DNA from: Lineus longissimus
Lineage: Eukaryota; Nemertea; Pilidiophora; Heteronemertea; Lineidae
DNA length: 64,000 nucleotides
Direction: 5' to 3'
NCBI RefSeq assembly: GCF_910592395.1
Contig: NC_088309.1
Location: 8,436,501-8,500,500 of the forward strand
Position 1 is the stretch's first letter. Every line of letters begins with the position of its first letter. Both the position numbers and the translations under genes were made by a program. Shown here piece after piece: positions 48,239 to 60,900 of this stretch. Under the pieces are notes generated by a model that had not been told where the DNA came from, ran no database searches, and saw only the letters and a program-made list of their open reading frames with translations.

Positions 48239-51200
48239 CCAGATAGCTTTATTCAGCTGATTCAAATTGCCGACGCAAAGGTACCACACGCGTAAATATT
48301 AGGCATTCTTGCAGGATGTTAAATCAAAGGATAGTCTACTTACTCCGATTACATGATTAAGTGCTCGAGTGAAACAAGCTTTTCTGAAAACATCAGACAA
48401 GCCATAGAATAACAAGATGCTAATGTACATAAACTTCATGTACGTGTATTTAGTAGAAGTGTTTTATTAAAACCCTACCAAGAACCTAAGTCAATATCGC
48501 GTTTTTCATAGTTCTAGAAAAGCAGGTACTAAAGCCCTTAATCCTAACAATTTGTGGTATTTAGCATGTTTGAGGTGCATCATAGCACAGGTAACTTGTT
48601 AAGAAACTTTTACTTCATCGTGCGAGAGAGTGATGGTTATGTTAAATAAAGACACTATCATGTCTGTATATATTTCAAGCACATTCGAGGCGGAGTCATC
48701 CTTCTACGAATTTTGTGTCAGCTGTTAGAAGTTAACGCTACTCGCTGGCGACCGTTGAAGCTTACCACTGTGATCCCTACTGTAACTTACTGTCGTCTAA
48801 TCTGGAACATCGATTGCTAAGACTGCTCCCTTCATTGTTTGTTGTGGTAGCTTGCAATCTCACATCCAAACCGAAAAGTTTTAAAACGAGCCTTTGGTAA
48901 ATTACTTTGTAATAACAACGGACATATGCTAGCATCGGCCGGTCGTTCATCCAACATTTTGTCATAATTAACTCAGCAGCAATCTCTACACTTATTGCAT
49001 TGAATAAGATTGATTGCCAGAAACGACCATGTGACACTCTGTTCCTGAGGGCATTTCACATCGACTTCATCTAATTTCCTCCTTTGGAATAATGCTACAT
49101 ACAATTTCGCTTTTTAATATTTGCTGGATATTGTTAAATTCGTATTTAGGTTAGATCTGTAGATGAGAAGTAGATCCGCAATAAAGCAAAAAACATTTTT
49201 CAAACACTTGTAAATTGGTAATAAGTAGAGAGGTTCCATGTATCTCCGCGTAGAACACATCTTATGACATTTTTCATTGAATTCTCTTATAACGTTTTTA
49301 CTGATATATTTCTCCCAGAACAAATGTTTCATGCATCAGTTTGGCATTTTATGGTACAATGCTGTCCTAATTACATTTGCAATTAAATAATTCGTCGAAC
49401 GACATTGATTTCGAGTAAAAATATGAAAAATGTTAACCATCTTGACTGAATGGTCAAGTTGATGAAATGTTGCTTTCAACTTTGTAATGAATGACATTTA
49501 ACCTTTGGGTAAGTGCGTCATGATATTTCCAGATTAGGGAACAAGGGGTCTCCAGAAGGACTGCAATATTATATTAGTTTAACCGGTTTTGTTCACAACT
49601 AAGATATACATGTAGCTTGCATGTAAAATTTCGGTATGTTGAAGAAGAATGCTGATGTTCTTGTATATATGCTCTATATGGTTTGTTTAAAGTCGTATCA
49701 TTTAACAAATTTGCTGCAAGAAGGACTTCTGGGTGAATAGCTCGCGTTTGACTGAAAAGCAGATTGCCGGTTCGCGGCAATGTAGAGTCTGCATTTGCAC
49801 TCACTAGACTATTTAAACTAAGTTTTTGATGGCACCTTACCCTGTTGCACTGAAAAAGAGTATGATTACAATTAGTAAACGAAACGAGAGAACTGCATGG
49901 TTAAGTTCTTTGCTAAAGGACCCAGTGTGTGGTCCTACTAGAAGTCGAAACCACGATCAGTAGTGTCCCTCAGTGCAACCTGGCATAGTGGTGAGTTTCA
50001 GTTTGAGTTTCAATCATACAATATGAAGCGTGAATACTGTTTTGTAATTTTCTAATAAATCATGTTATATTTTCTAAATCGGTTCTTCTTATTTCCTATT
50101 TGGGTGATTCCATATTATTTCACTTTTGAAAAGCCTGTGGTATTTGTCACCTGCATTGAATACGGAATCAACGGAGGACTATAGACGGAAGACGACCAGA
50201 CTTGTCCATTCAATTTGTTCTCCTTTTAAAGCCTTTGATAGCGACCAACACATCAAATGTGTCAATGATGGTCGAATGTATTACGTGTCCAGTCCTTACG
50301 TGATTAACCAGAAAAAACTCACTTTCAATGGGTTGCAGCTCTCTATTAATGAATATCAAATCCGGCTGTCGCACTAGTGTTTTTTTTTGTTTGCCACGAT
50401 ATTGGGTGGCTGACGAGAGTCGGAGAAAATTACCAAGACGAAATCCATGCTCATGTATTACGAATTATTCAATTATTCAGTACATTGCCTGAACGAGGAC
50501 AGGGCCAAGTCCCTTGAATCAATCGTGGTGAAGCAAAACGATTGCTGTGGAAGAAGTTCCCGAGTATTTTTTCGGACACACATACTGCTCGCAACATTAC
50601 ATCCAATTCTACAGAAACCCATACACATACACATAATGTTTCCAATTTCGAACTTGCAGCCTAACAAACCAACTGCACTAAATGACAATTTTGTGGAAAA
50701 CCATGTTGATATGATAATTGTCAGAATGCCAGAAATTGGATCTGGGCGTTTGGCAACGAAGGTACAGTCACCTCACAATTCATATTGCTACAAGTGGAAC
50801 TCTAATTACAGATACATTTTCGGAGGATTATGGAAGATGGAAAGAAGCAGGCTAATCATTTTTTTTGTGTTTGCTGACTAGACAAATTCTTTAACCTTTC
50901 AATGCTTAAAGGACAACTTGCATTGGCGAAGGCCTCGCATTGAAATAAATCGAGCAACATTAAATCCCACATCAATATAGCCCTTACAATTTTGTTGTTG
51001 TAGAAAGTATATTTCATTATGCGATTTTTTTCTTGTCAGTTGCCCAACTTTTTTGAAGAATTGGATTGTTCCCCTACGTGAGAGGAAATAGTGCTCAGCG
51101 TGATGTAATTATTTCAAGACAATCGGCGCAACACAAGTTTTCAAAACAACCTTTTTTCACAACCGTCTGGCCAGTAATGAAAACAAAACCAGTGACATTT

Positions 51201-54200
51201 GTAGCAAGATGCATGGTTCATTGACCACCTGTTGATATTGCCGTTATGTCATGCCGGTCGCCAATGAAGCAACCGCCCAGTGAGTTGGTAGAGGAATCAA
51301 CACAGCGGATGTGAATCCATTTAATCAACAGACTCGCCAATGGAATCAATCTCGGGGCGACGTAGGTCGATAGACATGCCGCTGGGTCCATTTCGAATCT
51401 GGGATTTTCTCTTCCTGAGTAAATGACTCTTCATCAGGTTGAAAGGTCCTCATTACTGAAGAAAGGAGAATGGCATTGGTGATGCTAACACCTATAGACA
51501 TTACAGGTGGATATTTCTCGAAGTCATATTTTAAGATTGAATTCTATCTTTAAGATGACTTTGGTGTTCTCGAATGAAACCGTGGGGTGGGCCTAATGGA
51601 ATATTGCAATATCGCCTCCGCCTGGCTGGTTAGCACTTTCTAGATTGAATGCACGGTATTTGGCGCGGGATTTTGAATGAATGTCTAGTACCTTCATAAA
51701 TGTCAAACAGTGCAATATATTTCTTCATTATAAAACGTCGAAGTTAATTTCACAAACTTTGGTAATAGGGATATTTTCCATTCCGGCTTCCGTAGTAAGC
51801 CATCCAAAGAAAGAACCCAGTGTAGCCACAGCAGCGAACCACATTGGCTTTGATTAATTCCGATGTCATTTCTTTTATATGCAACTGACTAAATGTACAA
51901 ATGCTGTGAAAGCGGCTGAACTGTGGCGGTAAACAGATAAATGTTATCAGGTTACTACAGCGGCAATGGCGATTTGACGGAATCAGAAAGAAAAAGGAAT
52001 GCGCAAATGAAGTCTCATTAGTGTTGATTGTATTCTGCCATGTCCTCCATACTATTATCTATACTTGACAAGTCATGATTGCTATAGCTATGATGACATT
52101 GATATCATGTTACCCCGGGTCATCAAGCCAGAAGACGGATGTGTCATGAGGTTGAGCTATTCACTCGTCGCCTCGTGGCCTGGGTGTCTGGTTGGAAGCT
52201 GGCAACGGAATGAGGATCATCTCTGAGGAATTCTTGATAGTGCGAAATATGCTTAAGTACGTCAGACGATGAAAGCGTAGGACTGCACAGCTATGATTTA
52301 TTCTTCTTGTCTCTTGGTAAAATCTACTTTTTTTTAAAAGCAAGATTTCAAAAAGGGAAGTTGTTTCATTTATTTATTTATATATTTATTCCACACTACC
52401 GGCAAGAGTAATCAATAGCAACTTTGATTTCCTTGAAGTTTCAATTTTTTAAGTCAGTGTACCCTTTTCTCACTCTTTTACTCTCAGTTCAGACTACCAT
52501 TTTCTACAGCTTCTTCAAAATCCACCATATACATAGTAGCACTTCTTTCTCTCTTCCTTCTATACATGCACCTACTGACCTTACAGTGAAGTTTGCCCTG
52601 CAATTCTATACGCTAATGGAACTACATGACAATATAAACACTCATTGGCTTTTAACATTGGAGTAGTTTCTGGTTAATACGCATCTTAGAATCGCTTCGG
52701 ATCTCCTCGTAGTACGAATATTTTATACGTCTGGAAGGGTGCATGTCGGTAGGAATGTACATGATGGATTTCCGGGATTCCGTGAGCCTGCGGTATTGCA
52801 GATTTGTGCGCAGAATCCACGCTCATGCATAAAACACCGCCCGCACTCCTGACAACTGATTGTCAACATGGTCAAGGTTCAGCTGCACACCTTTGATAGA
52901 CATCATGTCAATTCATTTTGGACTCAAATATGAGGTCTTCCTGAACTTTGTGCCCTTGAGATATACTGGTATTGAAATTATCAAAAGCAGTTGTTTTGTT
53001 GGCGATTCTTTGTGTTTGATTTTATAGAAATACTGAATTAAAGCACACTTCTCTTATTATTAAGGGGATGTTTAATACATATTGACAGCCAACAGTGTGC
53101 AAGTGTATTATAGAATAGGCATGGCGTTTTCATACCGATTTCGATTACCTATGTTCATATCTACGTATGTACACGCAGTCACCCTTGATGCGTAACAAGC
53201 ATTACATTTGTTGCTCCTCCAAAACTCATCATGACTAAGCATAGATGATTAACAAAACTTGAGGCAGGTTTTTACGAAATCCACTGCAAATCAATACATG
53301 TACTTTAAAACATCAACTATGTTGCCGAAAAGATGTTTCAAAAGCTGGTATTATTTGACGTTATATATTTTGCCTGACATGAATTTCAATAAGGGGGCTG
53401 TGAAATTGAACAACTATGTAAACAACCAGTTTGTCAAATATTGAGTTAATAAGGAGGGATGTATTATTTGTCTGAAAGGCTTGCTGGGTATGCCATCCAT
53501 AATGCATAAACGTTAGGTTGATGAAGAACCTCAGACAAACAAGCTGGTATTCTCCTATACAATGTAGATGTACTTAAACCATAATAACGGTTGTTAATTG
53601 AACTGTGGCTTGCTAACTAAACTGAAATTGAAAGGTTACGGTGGCAGAACGAACTCATTTAAGTTTTAATTATTTCAATTTACGCTCAGTCGGTTCTCTA
53701 AATACCCATCCTCATCACTAGCATGTTTGAATGTAACGCACGCACCGTTGGTTCCCATAAGATACAGTAGCAGAGGACTGTTTATGCAGCTCTCATGAAT
53801 GGCGGGATGTACGCCAAACTTCTGTCTGCGGTAGGTAAATACAGGTTTTACCTTGCTGCAGGAGCTATTTTTTTGCACGTTTACTGACACTGTATCACAT
53901 AAATAGTTGTAAACAGAAGGAAAGAAAAAACCTATAACAATTAAGAAGGTGCAAATAGCTTACAATTACATTTGTTGACTATCACAGTCCTGTATACGAA
54001 CCAAGGATGACCACAATTACACTATTCTACATGTAGCCCAAAAACAGAATGTTTTCCTCAGCTTCAGATTCTACTGATGGTCTCTGTTTCTGTGGTGATA
54101 ATGATACAAGCCCTAAAACATAACGCTAACCTGGCTAGACTACCTAACTGAAGGAGAGAGTTTATGCCGACGCCAAACATGTGCAAATATTCTAACGCTG

Positions 54201-57200
54201 CTTTAGAGAGTTAAGGTATGCCATGTGGCCCATTCGCTCGTATCGTTGCTGTTAGCAAAATGGTACATTATGGGGTGTTTCATTCGTTCTTACGAGCTGC
54301 TCAGATGGCATTCCTTGCTGGCAGCATATCCTCATTAACTATGGCTTTGACAAGTAAGTGAAACGTTAGCACCATAGATCCCATAGCAAAATAGTACCAA
54401 GTGTCCGTTAATAAAAAAACCAACTGACATTGCCAATGACAAATGCCCCCGAGTCGCTTAATCATGCATCTGACTTAATATTTAGAATGAAAAGTAGCAA
54501 GTAATGATGATAGATATAATCCCTTGTCACATGTTATCACAAAGCGGTGATTTCAACTGAGGCAGTATGAGCCTGCAAAAAATATCGATCACAGAATTTC
54601 AAAACAACGCCTCGGTTTTGGTAAACATTCTAGCTCCACCCAGCGGTTTTGGTGAGCCAACCAATGCCTCAAGTTCGGTATCAATTCCTAAAGCTATATC
54701 AAGGTCATCCCTAAATAAATGAATCGCTGAGTAAATGAGACCAAATTTGAGATAATGCAATGAACATACATGTAAGTAATCAAATTGTCCTTAAATCGTC
54801 GTGAAAGGAATGTTATTTGACCGATAAGTATCTAGACGCAGACGGCGGACGACCCGTTGCCATGACAATTAGAACTCCTTAATCGGTTATTGTGTGGATA
54901 ATTGCCCCAGTGGTGCTATTGCAAAGTTAAGTATCCAGTATCATATCTCAGCCGATTATTTGGCTGAATAGAGTGAGTCGTGTGTGTGTAGGGAGGGGGG
55001 GGGGGGACTATGTCGCTTTAGGGAAAAATTCTGTGCCATCTTTGTCAAAAATACGAAAGCATCGTGGTATCATAACTTCATGTATTACTGTATACCGCCA
55101 TTTTTTGTGGGCGTTTTTAATTAAATTTCGCAAAAAAACCAAAATTGCAGAAACTATCTTTTGGTTGGAAATGACTACATTGTATACTAAAAGAAAATAT
55201 TTTATCCGCCTAAATAGAAATTATAAAATTTTTCCTTTTATCAAAATTTATTCCATTTTTTTCGAGAATAATCAGAATACATGATGTCAATGCCTAGCCA
55301 CCGGGATACATCTAAATGCATTATATTAACTTATAGCCCTGTTCCTTCTCAGACACTGTCACAAGTTTGGTTTGTGTTACACACTTACATTTCAAATCAA
55401 ATTATCACTAAGTTCTGAAGAATTACTAATCCTAAAACCTTGTACATGTGTAGTTCGTGACGTAGCGCACTCCTTAGCAGTAGCATACTCAGTAAAGTTA
55501 CCTATGGACAGAAAGTGCATCTGCCTCTCACACCCTTTAACGATTTATAGAAAATCCTTCAATACGTCGGATGTTTACAATATTCCTGCCTGCAACATTT
55601 GGTAATTAGGATTACCTATAACTAAACATCATTGTAACACCAGGTAACATTACCTGGGCGGTAAGCTTGATGACGTTATCAGAATATAAAGATTTCTCCA
55701 AAAATAGATGAAAGGATCTTATTACATGTAACGTTAGTTAATTATTCAGATTAAAAACGAAGCTGTGGTAATAATAAATATCATATCAATTCTATCGATT
55801 CTGAGTTAGATCGTGAATATTGATTCGTTAAAGGGAAGATTAGGTATAAGATTTTGCTTTGCTATTTTAATGAAAGCACAACATCAGTACGTAATGCCTG
55901 TTGGTGACTTGAGCGTGATAATGCTCAACACAATGATGACATGTTTTGATTGCACCCTTTACCAAGGGTGTATTATCGGTGTAGAAGTTTGCAAGTATTC
56001 TAGAATCGGATGTCCGGACCGCTTGGGAACTTGTCCATTTTCAAATACAGTAAAATGTATACTTGCACCAAACACGAAACCTACAATTATAAAAGCAAAG
56101 AGAGGGGAAAATGTAATTGACTTGGTATCGTAGAGACTCGGATTCGGAGTCTTAGAAGAGGACTTAACAATTAATCAATCGATAAACGAGGAATTGCCGC
56201 AGCAATGGGTTCACCCTTGATAGACGCTGTGGTATCGATCGTGTGGTTCACCATTCGCCATTGGCACCGCTAGTCCAAAGCCTTTTCAACAGATGGCTCT
56301 GTTTCCATCAATAAGAACACGACTGAAGGAGTCTGGAAGTTCCGCATCGGTTATATTTCACCACCCGACGTTCATTAGCAAAAAAAGGAAGTCTTTTAAA
56401 GGGTCTAGTTCACTTGGTTTCTTAGCTGTCATTTCAACTATAAGTGATACACGCCACTGGGTACCAAGAACATTCAAATCTTTCGGCAGATATGTTGATC
56501 AAATGATGATTCCTCGTAAGAGATGTTCCTGACAACACATTGAGTAGCAATTGCACAGAACTAGAAACCTAATATTTACTTTTTTATCAATGCTTATATA
56601 TGAATATTTGGCCGATATTTGAGAAGCAATGTTAAGTTGTAAATTAACTTCAGCAACCCGATTTTGTGATGTGCAGTAGAGTGTGTAAAAAGCTTCAGAA
56701 AATCGGAATCGCAATGATTTCAGTGCAATGTGCGGCACCATCCAAGAAGTAAGGAACGGATCCATCTCTCTTAGTGCATTATTATACCACGACATCACCC
56801 TTCTCATGTTTATAAGTACGCGATAATGTTCTTTTCGAGTTAAAACTTCTTTTACGCTTCATTTGGCATTAACTTGAAATGTTCCCTTCGACTGGTTTTG
56901 ATCCCTCATCCATCAATCAGTGATGTCACTTGTCGCGTTTTCCATTAAACCACACTGAGTTTGTAATGCCTGGCTTCTAGAGTTGCGTGAAAAACATTTG
57001 CCCATTTGAAAAATGATTCATAGGATCTTACCACTGGTTTCGGAAAGGGTAAAGGCCACACTCGTTCTCATGGCAATGTAGTTAAGACCCCAAAGAAAGA
57101 TTAGTCTACTATAGTACATGTTACGCTACTAGGCTGGCAATGGAAGAGTCACAATTTATACGATTCCAAGTCCATGGGTTCAATCTGTCATTAAACAGGA

Positions 57201-57930
57201 TGCGCTAGTTAAGAAAACTACATTACATTCACTTCTTTATCTCATCTACTTTTTCACTGCGTCTTTAAGAATTTTACCCGTAATAAGGCCGAGTCTCAAA
57301 TCTCCACATCCCAGAAAACCCAAGCTGCCATAGTATAGGGGATGCATGAAAAGGTAGAACATGTCAGAATAATTGTGAACTAAAATTAAATCAGAAACTG
57401 AAAAATATATACCACCATATGGCAGTTATTATAACTTTATTGACGATTTATTCTGGATACTCAGAGCTGTTCCACTGTCAGAACACCCAATACAATAAAT
57501 AGTTAAGCGCACCTGCTGCGACAGCCCACCTGTATTCAGTATGAAAAGAATGTTGAGAGATCCTCTGAGTTTCCAACAAAAACTGTGCAAATCCTCCCGG
57601 TTTTCAGCATCTGAAACCACCAACAGGCATTATCGTCATATCACAGCGTCTGTTGCAGTACAGACTGACTCACCCCGAAACCGTGATGGTTGCGTCCGTT
57701 TGGCGAGAAACAAGCGTGTTGGCGCTTGTTCCGTCGAAACTCAATATAATGACTAACTGTATAACTAATACAATATCAGCAATTATCAGAGTTAACTTTG
57801 GTGTTGGACTATGTGGATTAATTAAATAATAGATTTTTAGCTTGACATGTCTGAAATTTTGTTCGGGAGTCTTGTCGTTAATTGCACTTCTCAGATGGTT
57901 TCTACCTGTGGCGGAGGATGAGACTTTAAG
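48239..57930. other. Intergenic stretch, no gene recognised
   Basis: Largest frame is 50447-50881 (+, 144 codons), with no domain and no splice support. tRNA-like or SINE-like debris may be present near 51.3-51.7 kb and 56.9 kb, but boxes are too degraded to call. A 12-G run ends at about 55006. Confidence 0.5.
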
Positions 57931-57994
57931 ATGACAGTCCAACTGATGGTGGCCTGCATCCTAGTGTGGTTTCTCGGTGGCGTACAAGAGTCCG
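57931..57994 (+). CDS. Candidate signal-peptide first exon of a second gene
   Basis: ATG with A at -3, followed by 21 codons plus one base and a G|GTAAGT donor at 57995. The peptide is a good signal sequence: MTVQ, a hydrophobic core LMVACILVWFLGG, then polar residues. An in-frame TGA at 57919-57921 lies three codons upstream, so this is the first Met of the frame. Donor phase 1 and layout match exon 1 of the receptor gene 32 kb upstream. It could be exon 1 of a tandem nAChR paralogue or of any other secreted or membrane protein. No exon 2 was found in the remaining 6 kb, which is no surprise as intron 1 of the first gene is over 15 kb. Confidence 0.45.
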
Positions 57995-60900
57995 GTAAGT
58001 GTTTCACCAACTATTTACACGGTCCATCTATTGATTATTATTTGTTTATGACTACATCTGTCATCACTTATCGGACTGTGCAATGCGGTTTTCCGTGTGT
58101 CTAGATATGACATGGTGCATTCGTAGTACTTAATGCAAGCCAACGACTATTTTATGCACATCTATCCCATTCAAACTGTCAACTCGACGTTTCACTCTAC
58201 AATATTCTGAACCATTAAAACGATCAGTATTTATCATTTATGTCGTGTTTTTCGCCAGTTCGAAAGAAGTCCTAGGTAATAGGGACCTGGAGCTGATTGC
58301 ATTAGTTAGCACGTCACTATGAAATGTATTGACCACGTCTTGACTTGTTAACCACCAATATGTTTTTTTGCACCACCTCTATGCTTTTGGGGAATCGTCT
58401 ATAGTATCTTTGTATCTACTCGAACATTGGCCAGATTAAGCGTGACTGCTGAAAATATTGAAATGTATTAACCCTTTCATGGTCAGGTATCAATTTTTTC
58501 TTCTATTGCACCAACTCTACAAAAGAGGCAATTGCATAGATGCGCAGCAATATTCGTCTGGAGTACTATGGATAAATTGACAAATGGCCTGAGCTGAAGA
58601 GACTTTTAAGAAGCAGTAATGACATTTTATGCTCGGAATGGCAATGCATTGAGCAAAATGGTTAATAGGCGGATGGGGATTTCGTGCAGTGTCACCAAAC
58701 CTAATGGGGCGTTGTGCACTTTTCTTCTAGAATAAGAGAAAGAATCGCTTTAAGTCAATGGAGACATTTGTTGCAATGTTCAGGTAATCAATGAGTAATC
58801 AAGTGTACTGCACGTAATCATTCTTTTTCTGTCTGAATACAAGTTTACTTGGTGCTTGGAATCTCATCAGTGATATACCCAGTATACAACCATAGTCAGT
58901 CCAACTCACAAGCATACCTGAAATCCGTTTTTGCGTGGAATTTAACATCAGCTAAAAACTGTAGCGACTATTTTGATAAATAAAGGAAGCAGGTAATATC
59001 ACTTGAAATTTCGGCGAACAAAAAAATCTCGTATTGGGATATTTTGCCAGGTCCTACTTAATAAACCTGGTAACATTTCAGAATTTGTTTACAGCGAAAG
59101 CTGAACTCGGTGCTCAGATAAAAAAGCGAATCCATATTTTATAGTGGGTTTTTTTTTCGACAAATACCAACATTGCAATCCCAGGCGTCATCATCAACAC
59201 TAGCTGCCTCAAAGTAAAACCAATTATCACCAATCCTCATTTAATACAACCTATCATGGTAATGATGGAGTTGAAGCCGCATGCACGGTGATATCTCGGG
59301 CTTTTTATTTTCGAATATTGATTTCCTCGAATGTTTCATGGCTTTTAAAAAAGGAGAATTGAATGCTTGATAAGAGGGCGACACATTTCTCTGCACCATA
59401 TGTAACGGCAGCGGTCTTGACATGAATGAAAAAAGAACCATTTTGTTGTCTTTGATAACAATAGGACGCAGAAACAGGCAAGAAACTCCTCTATTGGTCG
59501 TTGACGACCAAACTATTTGTCAGTGATATTTGTCAGCCCATTTGCTGATATTTGTCAGCCCAGTCAGATATTTGTCAGTCATTCTATGCACGATTACCAT
59601 TAGGAAGCATACGCTGCCAGGGATTGGTCACAATTACCACTTTTCTTACCTAAAGCTTGAATGCTTAAACCATCCGTAATTAGGAGCATAAAGAAATATG
59701 CTTGGAGTTATCCTTGGCGTAGGATCATTACAGTATCGAATGGGCAATGCAGCAAGATATGATTGACTAATTTGTTTGGTAAAAATGAAGTTAACCATTA
59801 AGCACATTACATTATATGTCAGCGATTCACTTTTTTACTGACTGAAATTTATCGCCACTCAAGTACAGGGCGATTAAAAAAGCAACATCAATAGAATCAA
59901 TACCATGTTTTTTTTTCCATGATCGGGGGCTGGACGGCCTGAAGCCCCGATTTCAAAAGAAAACATGACCCGATTCATTTCGAAAACAGTCATTGAAGCG
60001 AACCAAAGCGGATAAGTTACAGAGCGTAGTCTTTCACACGGTTCATATATAAGTTCTCATCAAGCTCTGGCTCTCGAATCACTACAGATTGTCATATTAG
60101 TGGCACAAATTAAACTGATGGACATTCGTACTTAATTCATGTGGTTATTTAACATCCCTTGAACGCCGACGTTCACATGCCATACGTAAATGATGATGGC
60201 GATCTCGCCTAACGTCCCAAATCAAATTCCGTCTAAACTATCTCGTGATGTCGTTTGCATTCAGATTTGCTGGAAATGTCTTATCGGTCAACAAAATAAA
60301 TTGTCTCACATTTCGCCTCTTGTCAGTTGATGGTGAAGGTCATATAGAGAATTTGTCTTGAGAATGGAATGATGCGGTGTCGAATCCACATCCTTCAACC
60401 CAATTTGTATAGCTCAACAACGTCTATAAGGTATAAAGCATTTGGCTATGATTGTAACATGGTTATCATCATCATCATCGTTACATTCAGTGATTGACTC
60501 TCGATTGCTGGCCTTCATAATCCACTGTCTCATGTTTGTGATTAGGGATGTGTACATCCAGTGTACATTGTACATAGTTCAATTATTTTCGTGGACAGCA
60601 TGACGTTTCTCTTGATCAGTCCAATCATTATTGCCCATGGCCAAGTCATACATTAATTTTATATCGTTATACGGTAAGGGCATGTGTCCACTGACTGCGA
60701 TTGCGAGATGGCGCAGGTCATCGCTTCGTTACATACCAGACAGAAAAATTGTTTGCTTTGTGATGTCGCATGCTCTGCTCGATTCAGACTAACTCGCGTT
60801 CTGTGGGAGCCTACCCTACGCTACACGGATCATAAACATTTTTAAAACACACCGCTCTCCCCCATAACATCGTTCCGTATTCACCTGATACGCGTACAAT

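Noticed and set aside
50447-50881. 144-codon + frame as a gene
   Set aside because: No domain, no splice signals, and a rough estimate from base composition gives about one such frame by chance in 64 kb on two strands.
55813-56133. Cys-containing 106-codon + frame as a secreted peptide
   Set aside because: First codon is GTG, not ATG; no signal peptide and no recognisable Cys framework.
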